A stretch of DNA of 64,000 bases, taken from assembly GCF_000002875.2 (NCBI RefSeq), contig NC_009406.2, forward strand, positions 124,001-188,000, read 5' to 3'. Positions 47,425 to 58,058 of this stretch are shown one piece after another (the first letter of the stretch is position 1; every line of letters begins with the position of its first letter). Made by a program: the position numbers and the translations under genes. Below the pieces are notes generated by a model. It saw nothing but the letters and a program-made list of their open reading frames with translations, had not been told where the DNA came from and ran no database searches. Origin of the DNA: Leishmania infantum JPCM5. Lineage: Eukaryota; Euglenozoa; Kinetoplastea; Trypanosomatida; Trypanosomatidae.

Positions 47425-48672
47425 TCAGCTCACAGGGCAGTTTGCCATGTCCGCAATGGCCACCGCCGCACCGCTCGGGTGCCGCGCAGGCTCCTCCTTC
47501 CAGCAAAGGACGCCGTCGGCGTTTGTGTGCAGGTGGGAGAGAACCTCGGTCATCTTATTGCCCGATATCGGCTCCGGAGCGGCAGCCGCGGCGACAGCAG
47601 CGTCATACGAGGCGCCGAATAGGATGCGGTCGCCTGGCTTGGCGCACGCCGGAGGGCGGATGAGCTTCACTTCAGCGTCCCTCTTGGCGCACAGCACCAT
47701 CCCCTGCGAAGTGACACCCATAAGTGACTTTGGCTTCATGTTGCACACGACGAGGCACTGCGTGCCCTCCAGCTCCTCGATCACGTAGTTCCCCACCAGC
47801 CCGCTCACAATGGTGCGTGTCTCATCACCGAGCACCATGTCCTCGACGTAGAGCCGGTCGGCGCCAGGGTGACGGCGCAGGTTTGTCAGCTGCCCTACAC
47901 GCACGCACAGGCTCGTAGAATCCAGCTGCGTCTTAGTGGCCTTCTTGCCCTCTGGTGCGCGGGCGCTGGGGCTAGCTGAGGCTTTCGCCGCGGCGACAGC
48001 AGCAGCCTTCTCCGCCTTTGCCTTCTCTTTCTCCGCACGGCGCCGCAAAATCTCCTCCTCGGACGGCTTAACGTAGGAGACCTCCGCCCTGGTCGCGCCG
48101 TGAGCCTTGCCAGCGCTATGGTTCTCCGCCGTCTTCACAGCCGACGAGCGAATGGGGGCCAGGTAGGCGTCCTGCTGTGCGTGCACAGCCCACTTCATGG
48201 TTGTTGGCAGCACCTCCGTGTGGGCCGAGTGGTTGAAGGCGGCGGCGTACAGGAGCACGTCGGCCATTGTGGCGCGCTCGCTACCGGTGAGGTAGTGCGA
48301 AGCTGCGTTCGACGTCGCCACAAGAATGCGCTCCACATCACTGTAGAGAGCCTTGGCAACCGAGGTGGCAGGTTCGGCAACGGCGCGCGCGACGTCGGCG
48401 TCTAGCACAGCCGCCGCGCCAACCCACTGGTTCATCAGCGATACCTGCTCCTCGTCCTCCCCGAGGAAGGCCTTCTGCTCCGGTGTCACGGCGGTGCGGC
48501 GCAGCGCCTGCAGAAACGGCTGGAGCCCGCGGAAGGTCTTCCCATCTACTGTAACGCGGTGGGGACCCTCGGCACACATCTCGATGCACAGCGCCGGCAC
48601 ACTCAAGACGCTCTCGAGAGCATGCTGCAACGCCGGCGCAAGAATGGACGAGGAGTTGATCACAAACTGCAT
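47425..48672 (-). CDS. MCP2: EMAPII/AIMP1-type tRNA-binding protein, MCP2-like multisynthetase-complex component
   Basis: The 415-residue product has three parts. Residues 1-170 resemble a GST-like fold used for docking among aminoacyl-tRNA synthetases (GSERATMADVLLYAAAF fits a GST C-terminal helix). Residues about 203-250 form a Lys/Ala/Glu-rich linker. Residues about 254-415 form the EMAPII/Arc1p tRNA-binding OB domain, with the diagnostic HPGADRLYVEDM, then VSGLVGNYVIEELEG, VVCNMKPKSLMGVTSQGMVL and a C-terminal extension ending near the tryptophan segment VLCWKEEPA. This layout matches MCP2 of the trypanosome multi-aminoacyl-tRNA-synthetase complex and animal AIMP1. It should bind tRNA and scaffold synthetases in the cytosol. 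The name is by architecture. Confidence 0.88.
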   Translation of the reverse strand: MQFVINSSSILAPALQHALESVLSVPALCIEMCAEGPHRVTVDGKTFRGLQPFLQALRRTAVTPEQKAFLGEDEEQVSLMNQWVGAAAVLDADVARAVAEPATSVAKALYSDVERILVATSNAASHYLTGSERATMADVLLYAAAFNHSAHTEVLPTTMKWAVHAQQDAYLAPIRSSAVKTAENHSAGKAHGATRAEVSYVKPSEEEILRRRAEKEKAKAEKAAAVAAAKASASPSARAPEGKKATKTQLDSTSLCVRVGQLTNLRRHPGADRLYVEDMVLGDETRTIVSGLVGNYVIEELEGTQCLVVCNMKPKSLMGVTSQGMVLCAKRDAEVKLIRPPACAKPGDRILFGASYDAAVAAAAAPEPISGNKMTEVLSHLHTNADGVLCWKEEPARHPSGAAVAIADMANCPVS

Positions 48673-49583
48673 GACTGCGGCGGAGGCTGTGAGCGAGCGT
48701 CGTGTTCCTGCGTTGTCCTCGGGTTCCGCTCTGTGACGTGACGAGAAAACAAAAGGCGGAAGGTGCGGCAGCGTTCAGAGCGACCGCCGGAAAAACACAC
48801 ACGTGTGCAGCTCGATGAGGGCCAACAACGGAGTTGAGGACCAAAACAAAAAAAAACTCAGGAGAATGGATGCGGTGCTCTTTAGCTGCCGTGGCACGCG
48901 TTACTGTGGGCTAGCCGGTGTGCGTTCGTATGCGATTGAGTGAGGAAGCAGGATGGCAATGCGGTCACTTGGATCCCCTGAGGCGAGGGCGAGGAGTGGA
49001 GAGGGCACGAGAAGGTGTCGGTGGCACTTCACAGGCACAATAGGCGACGCAAGGGGTGGGGCGGAGAGAATGAGAGGCGGCGCGCGCACTCCGCCGCAAG
49101 GACATGAAGTGAAGCCTGAGCCATGGAAAACGGTAGCGTCGTGGGTGTGGACTAAAGCGGCAGTGGCCACTGTACTGCGTCTTTTCCGCTCCCTCCTTGT
49201 GCGACTGTCGGTCTTTCACAAGCTCACTGCAGTGAGCCACAATATGTCGTTGGGCACGCTGGTGTGCTTAGGCGTGAAGTATCGCACACACACACACACA
49301 AAACTCCCCCTCCCTTCCCTTTGCCTCTGCCGAAGCACTCTTCTGCCGCGGCCTTCTCCGCACGCTCACTGCGGTGCGGCGGTGCGGCGGTGCAGAGCAC
49401 AGACAGGCGTGAGGGGCTAACGAGAACGGGGCTGGAGAGAATGTGGGCGATGATGTTGAGAGCGCGAGTGCGCACCGCAGGAACGGACAAAGGTGCGGTG
49501 AGTAGCGATCAGGCAGGCAGGCAAAGAGCGGCGCACGGACGCATGCGCGTGCGCACTGGGGCCTCTTGTGCGCGCCTCCCTGC
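48673..49583. other. Spacer between MCP2-like and the EHD-type GTPase
   Basis: It contains an A run near 48843-48857 on the plus strand (T-rich in the transcript, a possible acceptor tract for MCP2) and a CA run near 49285-49303. No gene is seen. Confidence 0.6.
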
Positions 49584-51377
49584 TCACTTGTGATGCGCTG
49601 CGGCGCAGCGCCCTTGGAAGAAGTCCTCTTTGTACTCGCTCACCCTGCGGCGCAGCGCTGGGACCTCATGGTCAATGACGTATTGCATCCCGCGGCACGC
49701 CCGCGCCGAGCACGACGGCAGCGCCATGATGCCACTGGAGCCTTTCTCATGCGACGCGGCAGCGATGCGCAGTAGCTCGGGTCTCACGGTGCGCTGCCAG
49801 CGCACCTCCACGTCCTTTGTGCGTGTCTTTGTTGTGAAGAGGCGGCCAAGCGCGTTGTCGCAAGACTGCAACAAGCGGTGCTCAAACTCGCGCAGGTGCA
49901 TCCGCGCCCCCGCGAGGCCGCCGCTGCCGACGGCAACGGACACGAGCGCAACGAGCACTGTACCGGTAATGGTGATGGAAGAGAGGGCCACGGCTGTTGC
50001 GGGTCCAATTAGGCAAGCCGCACCGAGGGCACAGTACACGAAGACCTCGCGCTGGCGGTAATCCTGCCGCAGCACTTTAGACACCCTACAGGCAAGGAGG
50101 AGGTTGCGCGCGCTCTCCTCCGTCTCAGTGATGAGGTTGTCCATGCGCCGCATCGGAGCAGCGCGTATCTCATGGAGAATCTCGTTCCGTTGGCGTGACA
50201 GCTCCGCCGCTGGCACAGTGCTGGTGGCGGGCGTCGTCGCGGTTGGCGGCTTGCCGGACGCCTCGTTCAGCTTCTTCAGCGGTGTTGAAGTAGTGTACAC
50301 GCGCGGGATGTCCTTCATCTTCATGACCTTGCTGAGGTTCCAGCACAGCGTCCCGTACGCCCGCGCAAAATCGGTCACCTTCTCAAAGACATCTACCTTG
50401 TTCAGCACCAAGAAAAACTTGTGCTCGTACCCGGTGAGGGACTTGGTGAGCACGTCGAGCGTCTCGCCTGTGGTCCCCGGGTTCGCCGGGTCAAACATGA
50501 GAAGAATGACGTCGCTTTGCTGCGCAAACCACCGCGTCACGGCGAGGAAGTCGTAGCCGCGGGTGTGGTCACCGCTCCCCGCCTGCTCGGCCGAGGATGC
50601 GTGCACGGGTGTGTCGATCATGCCGGGCGTGTCGACGAGCACCATGTCCATCGGAATCTGCGACGTCGCCGGCATTGCGCGCGTCTTCATCTTGAAGTGC
50701 GTCACAAAGGAAATGCCAAACTGCTGGAGCGACTGGTACTGGTACTTGGGGTTGCTCACCACGCTAGGCCCATCAGCGTCCATGTCGTATGTTCCGCGCT
50801 TGATCACCGTGAAGCCGTCGTCCGTCGGCGCGACGCCAGTCTCCTGGATCTCGCAGCCAGAGAGATAGTTGATAAGGGTCGACTTGCCAGAGCTGTGGTT
50901 GCCCAGAAACATCACCATCGGGGTTGTGCTCTTGAATGGCGTGAGGAAGCGGTACACGCCGTCGTACGGCTCCAGATAGCTGCTGCGCAGCGCCTGGAGT
51001 TCAGCCTCAATGCCAGCCTGCACAGCCGCGTGCGACGACGCCCCGGACGACAAGGACAACGCCGCCGATGCACCACTACCATCGGTAGCCTTGCCTGTAC
51101 CGCTGTCAAGGTTGACCGAGTGCTCTTGATGATGCGGCCCGTTCGAGAAGTAGCCGCGGCGTTGCACACGGTTGACTGGGGTACCCATCACAAAGGTGTG
51201 CATGCGTAGGCCGCGCGAGGCCGCGACAAGCCATGACACGGCCCCGCTGTTGAATGATCCGCGTGGGGGATGGGCGGTGCTGAAGGACTGCGTCGGCGCC
51301 CAGCCCGCTGCAGACGCAACGGTGCGGGGACGACTTTCCGCCTGCGACGAGGCGACGCGCGAGAGACGACGGTACAT
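49584..51377 (-). CDS. EHD/dynamin-superfamily GTPase with a possible mitochondrial leader and membrane hairpin
   Basis: The 597-residue product begins with an Arg/Ser/Ala-rich, acid-free stretch (MYRRLSRVASSQAES) that looks like a mitochondrial presequence. The GTPase core shows P-loop GNHSSGKST (159-167), switch I APTDDGF with Thr185, DTPG (249-252) and NKVD (326-329). The segment RGYDFLAVTRWFAQQSDVI and its continuation through YGTLCWNLSKV match the EHD family closely. EHDs remodel membranes. Unlike EHDs, no EH domain follows. Instead residues about 446-491 form a hydrophobic pair of helices split by a short polar turn, as in bacterial-dynamin and mitofusin-like proteins. An ATG at 51554 also opens the frame, but it lies upstream of the pyrimidine tract, so 51377 is preferred. 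Confidence 0.85.
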   Translation of the reverse strand: MYRRLSRVASSQAESRPRTVASAAGWAPTQSFSTAHPPRGSFNSGAVSWLVAASRGLRMHTFVMGTPVNRVQRRGYFSNGPHHQEHSVNLDSGTGKATDGSGASAALSLSSGASSHAAVQAGIEAELQALRSSYLEPYDGVYRFLTPFKSTTPMVMFLGNHSSGKSTLINYLSGCEIQETGVAPTDDGFTVIKRGTYDMDADGPSVVSNPKYQYQSLQQFGISFVTHFKMKTRAMPATSQIPMDMVLVDTPGMIDTPVHASSAEQAGSGDHTRGYDFLAVTRWFAQQSDVILLMFDPANPGTTGETLDVLTKSLTGYEHKFFLVLNKVDVFEKVTDFARAYGTLCWNLSKVMKMKDIPRVYTTSTPLKKLNEASGKPPTATTPATSTVPAAELSRQRNEILHEIRAAPMRRMDNLITETEESARNLLLACRVSKVLRQDYRQREVFVYCALGAACLIGPATAVALSSITITGTVLVALVSVAVGSGGLAGARMHLREFEHRLLQSCDNALGRLFTTKTRTKDVEVRWQRTVRPELLRIAAASHEKGSSGIMALPSCSARACRGMQYVIDHEVPALRRRVSEYKEDFFQGRCAAAHHK

Positions 51378-51378
51378 G

Positions 51379-51444
51379 CTTGAAAAAAAAGAGCCTGCAC
51401 GCACGCACCAACACAACAAGGGGATGCGAGCGCGAGAGAGAGAA
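51379..51444 (-). promoter_or_regulatory. Candidate trans-splice acceptors for the EHD-type GTPase
   Basis: Purine runs on the plus strand at 51429-51444 and 51382-51393 give two pyrimidine tracts in the transcript. AGs follow at the complement of 51395-51396 (5' UTR about 17 nt) and 51379-51380 (1 nt before the ATG). The first is more plausible. Both exclude the ATG at 51554. Confidence 0.5.
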
Positions 51445-52734
51445 TATGGAGAGGCGCCAAATCGGACACCGTCAGCGAGCAACCGTATGGCTCCCCGTGT
51501 AGACCGTGCGTGTTGGCGGTCTCTGCGTCCACCCCCCCCCCACGGCGCTTGCATGCAGCTCGCTTTCTTTTCAGCCGTGTTTCAGTGGCGCTCGCCGCCT
51601 CACCGCCTGACAGACGAAACTGAGAAAGCGCGCCAGGAGGAGGAGGATAGGATGCAGGAAAGACAACGACGAAAAGATCAGCCTAGGAACTCAGCAAAAC
51701 GATCTTGGCTACCAACGTGCGCGCACACCTACCCACACAAACACACAAGTTCACCCGTCAAAAAGTGGTCCGAACAACAACAATGCAAGGCCTAACACAC
51801 GGAAGCACGCCCTTTATTTCGTATCGTTCCCTGCGTGCGTGTTGTACCTCCAATGTGACGAGCGACCAGCTTTCAGCCGTACAGTGAGCCATGCCGAAGT
51901 AAAGGGTCGAAAAGCGGTAAGGGCGGTGGAGGGAAGGGCAGGGTGTAGGAGAAAGGCAGCGATAGAGGATGCGAGACGGCTCACAGTGAGAAGCGGAAAC
52001 GCACTGATAGATCGCTACACAAAGTGCCATGAGCCCACCGAAAGGCCGCGAGGGCGGGTAGGCGGGAAGAGCGCGAGCCGTACGCGCGATCTGCCACTTT
52101 TTATTTGGCGAAAGACATTGCCAGAGAGTGGATAGGGCGCGTCAAGGTGGGACGAGGGAGGGAAGCACGTCGGACCTCACGGAAGAGAGACTTTTCTCTT
52201 TGCTCGGGTTTCAATTTTAGTTTCCCTTGCACGTGCACCATGACTCGCTAGCAAGTGCGCATGCCTCACTTCGTCGTTGTCTCTCTCTCTCCTTGTGAGG
52301 CTCGCCGTGCGAAGGGTCGGCAAACCACCGGATGCGCCCGTGGCGTTGCTTCTGCGCTTGCGAACATGAAAGAACCAGAGAAAAGGAGAAAAAGAAGAGG
52401 GGGGAAGAGCCCACGACACCGGTAGCCTATCTCAGTCCATCTTGATTGCTTGTCCCTCGTGTGCGTGTGTGTGCGCCCGCTCGAGAATGTTGTCGTCGGC
52501 GGAGAGAAATGTGTTTCGTTTTTTTTTTGCGTGCGTACGTCACTCCCCGTATACATCGAGAGCCACCCACACACATGCACAGACGCACTCAATATACATC
52601 CGGGCAGACACCGAGAGCGCGAGAGAGAGCGATCGACGCCGAGGCACAATAACAGGAGAGAATGTTCACCGCTTTCTACTTGGAAGCTTCGTAGTCTTTT
52701 TCCGTCACTACATCCCTTCTCTACCGCACGACAT

Positions 52735-53282
52735 GAGTTAAACTCCACTCTACCTTCCGCACCCCCAGGCCCTGTCGCAGGCCCACATCCGCGTGGTGCG
52801 ACGCAGCGCTAGACACACGTCACAGCAATGCGCCCACCCAGTCATCTGAGGGCATGCCCTCTGCCTCAGAGCTCCCCACCCACCACGCGCCGCCTCGCAG
52901 GTCGCCCCACCGCCGCACCCATCATGCCGGTCGTCGTATTGTGCGTCGCCCTCACGGTGGCTCCTCAGGCTCACCGCACCAGTAGGCAGTGCGAGGGCCG
53001 GAGGAGGGAGGGCGGATGCGCGCAAGCCACGCTGACAGCTCGCAAGCATCGTATGGGTCATGCAAACGTGCTCACTGTCGCGGGTCGCTCCGAAGCAGCG
53101 CCATCCAAGACCTGGCCGCCGGCATCCGCGACGACGACTCGCTCTGACCTCCCCACGTCCTAGTCACCGGGCCCCTGTCACCGCCAGAGGTGGTGCAGCA
53201 TTCGCAGGGGATGGGGAGAGGGTGCACTCGATCCTGCGCTGCCACGCGCTGAGGCACGCCCGCTTCCCGTCATGAGGGGCAT
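52735..53282 (+). mobile_element. SIDER2-like retroposon copy 3
   Basis: The core 52757-53274 is 518 bp, with one difference from copy 2 and two from copy 1 by eye. The left flank (gagttaaactccactctacc) resembles that of copy 1; the right flank (aggggcat) resembles that of copy 2 and is followed by an AT- and A-rich stretch. It sits in the 3' spacer of the GSK3 gene. Confidence 0.78.
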
Positions 53283-53554
53283 CATAATTTTAAAAGTAAG
53301 ACGAAAAGGAGTTAGGAACAAAATCGAAGAAGAGGAACAGGTCAGGAAAACGATGTGCATAGACACATTCACACAAATGCCCGTGGCAGCGCACGTGCAC
53401 ACCGCCGTATACGCCACTCAGAAGGAAGGAAGGCCAAGGAACGGCACACACACACACAAAGAAAAAAAACGAGAGAGAGAGAGAGCAGCGCAAAAAAAAA
53501 AAATGGGCCCGCACACAACGCAACGGGAACAGAAGAAACAACAACAGCAACCGA

Positions 53555-53618
53555 GATGTATACATATGTATATATACATATATGTATTTACGTACATACA
53601 GATATATATATATATATG
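53555..53618. repeat. TA-rich imperfect palindromic tract
   Basis: A 64-bp stretch made mostly of ta, gtatac and catatatg units, ending in a pure TA run (about 53602-53618). It resembles the TA palindrome at 22590-22623 in another repeat-bearing spacer. Confidence 0.7.
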
Positions 53619-54563
53619 CATGTGCATGTTTTCTGTAAATGTGTGCGTGTGTGTGGCAGCCCAAGACACGTTTTTATTTCGTTCGTATTCGTGTACCTCT
53701 TTTTTCCCCTTGTATGTCTGTGTATATCCGTGTGTGGCTGTTGCGGTTGCGGTGCTTGACTTTCCACTGGTGGCTCCCTTGCGGGTTTGCCGTGTGTGCT
53801 TTTGGTTGCGGTGATGGCGGTGACTGCAGCAGCAGATATGACGGCAGGCCACAGCACGGAGGCGGAAGGGTGAGACGGTCCGGGGGAGAGGGCAGGGAGG
53901 GGATGTAAAGGAAATGAAACGTAGCTGTCGCCGGGGTGTTTTCGTAGCGAAGAAGAGACGTGAAATCACGCACAAAAAAGGAAAACGAGATGGCACCACA
54001 ATAACCAGTTAAAGGAGAACAAGAAAAAAAAAGAAAACACGCACACACACACACGCACAAAGATAAAAAGGGCGGGAACAGGATGATGACAACCAAGTAA
54101 AGCAAAAGGAAGGTGCTTGTGGGTGGGTGGAGACACACGATCAGTGAGGTGCACAGGAGGAGTCAGGCTTCACGGAAGAAAACAGAAGTGGGGGGAGAGA
54201 AACATGGCGCGCCGTGCACCATCGATGCTCTCCCGCGGATACTCCATCAGACACACTCGCTCAACTTCATGCAGAGGGAAAGACACGACGCTGCAAACGC
54301 ATCCCTCTTTCGCTCTGAGTGTGTATCAACATCGAGAGGACGAGGCAGCGGAAGCGGCAGCAGCGTGGATAAAATGTACAACGGCGCATGCGGAGAACGT
54401 GGTCAGCCAACGAACACAACAAACCCTAAAAAAAAAGGAAGAGGCATGTAGATTTCCTTCGTGTGCGTGTGTGTGTGGGCAGATCACTTCGCCGCCTTTC
54501 GCAGATGCCCCCACTAACCAGAAGAAAAGAAACCAAAGCAAACAAGTGAAACCAAAACAAGCA

Positions 54564-56750
54564 TCATGGGTATTCGTCTTGCTTCATGGCCGCAGCCACC
54601 AGCTCCGCCTGTCGCGCCATGCGCGTGAGGAAGGCGTCTGTGTACAGGCCTCGCTCTACCTCCGTGACCTGGAACATAGACAATGGCATGAGGCGGCCAT
54701 TCGGCAGCCGCAGCGCCGCAGACGCAACCCCGTCATCTTCGCTGGGGGAATTTGTCGTTCCACTTGCCATGGCAGTTGCAGTATCGCGGCCTACTGCTCC
54801 CAGTTGAGCATCTGCAGCGCTGAAGAGGTCGTCAAAGAAGGGGTGTTCAACCAGCTCCGCCGCAGTGAGCCGCTTGTCAGGTGCGTAGCACAGCAACGAC
54901 GCAACAAGCGCCACCGCCTCCGTAGGTGTGTCAGCGGGGAAGAGCCTTCGCCACGGTATCGCGTGCACCTTCAGAACATCGTAGTACTCCTCAAACGGCG
55001 TAGGTGCCACGTCATCCAGCGTGGCCGTGGCTGCAGTTGACGGTGGCGCAGAGAACGCCGTCTTGTAATCCCGAGGGTCTTTGGTGCAGGACGACGGTGG
55101 CGATGCCGTCGCCATACCAGGCGATGCCGAGGCCTGAGACGAGATGCCATCGTCTAGCGCGTCGCGCAGAAAGTCTCCATGACCATCGACGTCATATCCG
55201 CCCTGCTGCGCGCCGCCACGCAACTCGACGTCGTCCTCCTCCTCCGCCTGGTAGTCCACCTCAAGTTCCAGGCCGCAGGATCGATCCTGCCGCACCCCGC
55301 CGCCGCTGCCAGAATGAGGATCGGTGTCGAGGCTCTGGTGGCGGTGCATGGCGCGGGTGCGCAGCAGCGCCTCTGCACACTGGGGGTTCATGGCGTACAT
55401 CTCCCGTTTCGACGGCGCCCCCAGCACCTTAAACAGCTCCGCCATTTGATCGATCGAGGTGCAGCCACGGAAGAGGGGCTTGCCCGACTCGCGCAAGAGC
55501 TCCGCGGCGATGCAGCCAAACGACCACATGTCAACGGCGCAACCATAGTGCAGCGCACCGAAAAGTAGCTCAGGAGCTCGGTAGTAGCGGGAGCAGATAT
55601 ACGACACGTTCTTCTCCTCTGCAGGTCGCGCTATCTGCTTTGCACTGCCAAAGTCGCAGACCTGCACGCGGCCGGTGTCAGGGTCGACAAGGACGTTGGC
55701 AGGCTTCAAATCACGGTGGCAGACATGGCGCACATGCATGAACGCCAACGCCCGGGCCAGCTGGAACAGCACCACCTTCACCCAGCGCAGGGGAAGGTGG
55801 TTGAAAGCATCACCACCGCTGCCGCCGGTGCTGCTGTGGCGGCTGCTGTTGCTACCGTTGCAGCCGGTCCCGGCGTGCTTGGGTGACGCCGGGGGGCGGT
55901 CTGCCGTGCCTTCCGGCAGCTCGCCGGACAACAGCTCTGCCGCTGCCTGCTCCGGCGAAGCGAGGGGAGATGGCGAGCTGGATGTGACCATAGTGGGCAT
56001 GTCGTGAAACCGAAAATAGTACTTCTTCACATAGCACAGGTCCATCGGTAAGTAGCTCATCACCATCTCGAGATATGCAAACGCCGCCAGGGGAGCTGAA
56101 ACCGGCGGGGCATTCGTGGAAGCGGCGCCGCTGCCACCGCTCAAGGGGTACCGATGCGCTGCTGGGTGGTGCGATGGCAGGGACTCAAAGCCCGCACTGG
56201 CACCCCCGACGCCGACCATGTCCGGCCCCAGCGCTTGCTCTGATGAGGCGGTGTCGTAGGTGACATAGAAGTCAAGCAGTTCGACGATGTTCGGATGGTG
56301 TGTGCCAGGCCACAGGTGCACGTCCTCCACGGTGTGCGAGGACGACGATGCTGACAGGAAGGACGTAGACGAGGCCCTTGCCGCGCCACCGGGGAGTCGC
56401 GACGCGTCATTGCTGTCGACAACAGTGTGCGATGGCTGCTGGTGCCGCGGGTTGTCGACGAGAACGGAGTTCAAGATCGCCACCTCGCGGTTATGCAGGC
56501 GGGCGTCATAGTGAACACGCTTGATGGCAACTTTGACACCTGTATGCACCTCCTCGGCGAGAAGAACGACACCGAAGCTGCCACGGCCCACGTAGCGCAG
56601 CGGCCTGTACATGGGGGCCGTTGCCTGAGACGGGGATGCACCGTCGCTGCTCACGGTCCTATGCAGTTGCGGGCGAGATGCGGCTGATGCACGCGCAGAG
56701 GCGCGAGAGACCGACAAGGGCCGTCGAGACCGCACTGACTTCTCTGACAT
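54564..56750 (-). CDS. GSK3: Glycogen synthase kinase 3, long form (CMGC Ser/Thr kinase)
   Basis: The 728-residue product is a full kinase: glycine loop GRGSFG (55-60), VAIK with Lys77, the GSK3-type HNREVAIL helix with Glu89, HRDLKPANVLVD, the activation segment CDFGSAKQIARP, then NVSYICSRYYRAPELLFG. The last block, including the Tyr that GSK3 autophosphorylates, is diagnostic for GSK3/shaggy, as are GCTSIDQMAELFKVLGAPSK and the MNP that follows. Human GSK3-beta is 420 residues. Extra length comes from an N-terminal Ser/Arg-rich extension (1-46) and Ser/Gly/Pro-rich inserts before the HPNIVELLDF strand, after it, in the hinge region (about 245-320), and in the C-lobe between MNP and VLKVHAIPWRRLFP. 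Trypanosomatids have a short and a long GSK3; this fits the long one. The start lies just 3 nt after a strong acceptor. Confidence 0.93.
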   Translation of the reverse strand: MSEKSVRSRRPLSVSRASARASAASRPQLHRTVSSDGASPSQATAPMYRPLRYVGRGSFGVVLLAEEVHTGVKVAIKRVHYDARLHNREVAILNSVLVDNPRHQQPSHTVVDSNDASRLPGGAARASSTSFLSASSSSHTVEDVHLWPGTHHPNIVELLDFYVTYDTASSEQALGPDMVGVGGASAGFESLPSHHPAAHRYPLSGGSGAASTNAPPVSAPLAAFAYLEMVMSYLPMDLCYVKKYYFRFHDMPTMVTSSSPSPLASPEQAAAELLSGELPEGTADRPPASPKHAGTGCNGSNSSRHSSTGGSGGDAFNHLPLRWVKVVLFQLARALAFMHVRHVCHRDLKPANVLVDPDTGRVQVCDFGSAKQIARPAEEKNVSYICSRYYRAPELLFGALHYGCAVDMWSFGCIAAELLRESGKPLFRGCTSIDQMAELFKVLGAPSKREMYAMNPQCAEALLRTRAMHRHQSLDTDPHSGSGGGVRQDRSCGLELEVDYQAEEEDDVELRGGAQQGGYDVDGHGDFLRDALDDGISSQASASPGMATASPPSSCTKDPRDYKTAFSAPPSTAATATLDDVAPTPFEEYYDVLKVHAIPWRRLFPADTPTEAVALVASLLCYAPDKRLTAAELVEHPFFDDLFSAADAQLGAVGRDTATAMASGTTNSPSEDDGVASAALRLPNGRLMPLSMFQVTEVERGLYTDAFLTRMARQAELVAAAMKQDEYP

Positions 56751-56753
56751 CAC

Positions 56754-56781
56754 CTGAAGTGTGGGAAGGGGGAAGGGGGGG
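56754..56781 (-). promoter_or_regulatory. Strong trans-splice acceptor for GSK3
   Basis: A purine run on the plus strand (56763-56781) gives an unbroken C/T tract in the transcript, followed by acacttcAG at the complement of 56754-56755. The ATG (56750) follows after 3 nt, so the 5' UTR would be almost entirely the spliced leader. The open frame extends upstream of this site but should not be translated. Confidence 0.65.
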
Positions 56782-58058
56782 CGGAAGAACGCAAAACGCG
56801 AGAAGCAGGAAGACGTAGAAAGAGGGGTGAAGGGGCAGTACTTGGATAGCGCCTTTGGTGAGTGTGCTATTCGTGTGAAAGTGCGTATACGAGCGACAGG
56901 GGCCCGATGGCGCGAAGACCCGCTGCCGCACCGAGACGCTCGCCGAGGCACACACACACGCGCGCGCAGGAAAGCCTTCTGCGATGAAGGGCAAGAAACA
57001 CGAGAAGGAGGAGCGGGGCTCGAGGAGGGGACAGCAAATAGAAAGAAGCGTGAACAGAGAAGTAAGCGAAAGACGTGCACGCACACGCACGCGCCCATGC
57101 ACGACCCAGAGCAAATGGGTGGGTGAGCGAGTGGGTGAACACGTGAGCGAGTGAGTTGGGGTGGGGGAGAGAAGATAATAATAACAAAACGACAACACGA
57201 AAACACGAAATCAGTCAAAATGGTGATGATGCACAGTTACGGGATCATGAGCGTGTTGTGTACCCGCGTCGAGAAAATGGAGATGAAGGGAGATGCAGGG
57301 CTTTCTTTTTGCCGTGCTCACACCTTTTTCCTGTACAGAGACACGCTCCTTCGCTGTTCGCGCAGCACGCCGGCCAGAGCAGTGGTACTTCAACCGCCAA
57401 CGACTTTGTGGTGCAGATACACGTGGCCAGGGTGCGGCAGCGGTGGTAGTTGCATGTATGTACGTTCGTGCGTATACGAGGCAGGTGTGCACGAAAGCCC
57501 GCAGATTGAAAAGGTGGGAGTGTGGTCGCGCGAGATACACGAGTAGAAAGCGCAAAGGAGGGAGGAACGAAAGCGAAGGATGGCAGAGTCCGATGCAGAC
57601 AAGGTGTAGAGAAGGCAGGGGGGAGGAGGACGGAGGAGAATATGCGTGCAGAAAGAAGACGAAAACAACGAGGCGAAAGAGCGGTACGGTGGCCCGCGCG
57701 AACGCCACGTGTGGGTGGCCCACATCGCAGCCAACACGGCCAAAAGAGGGACCGGTGTGAAGCTATCCTGCTCGAGATCATACGACGACGGCGTAGAGGA
57801 TGCAAAACAGGGTGGGGAAGGGGGCATAGGCATGGCGACACTCTAGGAGTGCGCGAAGGTAGCAGATTACTTCCCTGCAAGTTTGTCAAGTTGTTCTTGT
57901 TTTCCGATGTAACGACATCGCTGAGAGGGAGGAGAGCGAAGTGCGGGATATGATATGTCATCCCCAACACGGCCTCAATCGTTGTTTAAGGGGAGAGGGG
58001 AAAGACGGAGAAGACGACACAAAAAGAGAGGGAGTGGGGGCGTGGCGAGGCGAGGCAA

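Larger units (their letters stand above)
51378..54563. other. 3.2-kb spacer holding the third 518-bp repeat and TA-rich tracts
   Basis: It is probably mostly the 3' UTR of the GSK3 gene. It contains the SIDER2-like repeat, A-rich and GA-rich microsatellite right of it (53459-53505), TA-rich tracts (53555-53618) and an A/CA-rich patch (54020-54060). No gene is seen; open frames in the repeat and in the TA region are low-complexity. Confidence 0.6.

Noticed and set aside
46877..47506. A 209-codon minus-strand open frame in the MCP2 3' spacer
   Set aside because: Rich in Cys, Arg and Val with no recognisable pattern. It overlaps the end of the MCP2-like coding sequence in another frame.
51378..51554. 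59-residue N-terminal extension of the EHD-type GTPase from an upstream ATG
   Set aside because: The ATG at 51554 lies upstream of the polypyrimidine tract and AG used for trans-splicing, and the extension would hide a good presequence.
56751..57218. 156-residue N-terminal extension of GSK3
   Set aside because: The open frame crosses a strong polypyrimidine-AG acceptor, and the added residues are Cys/Phe/Ser-rich spacer translation.
57245..57970. A 241-codon minus-strand open frame between GSK3 and the IWS1-like gene
   Set aside because: No coding-like composition; Ser/Pro/Cys/Leu runs mirror purine-rich spacer on the other strand.
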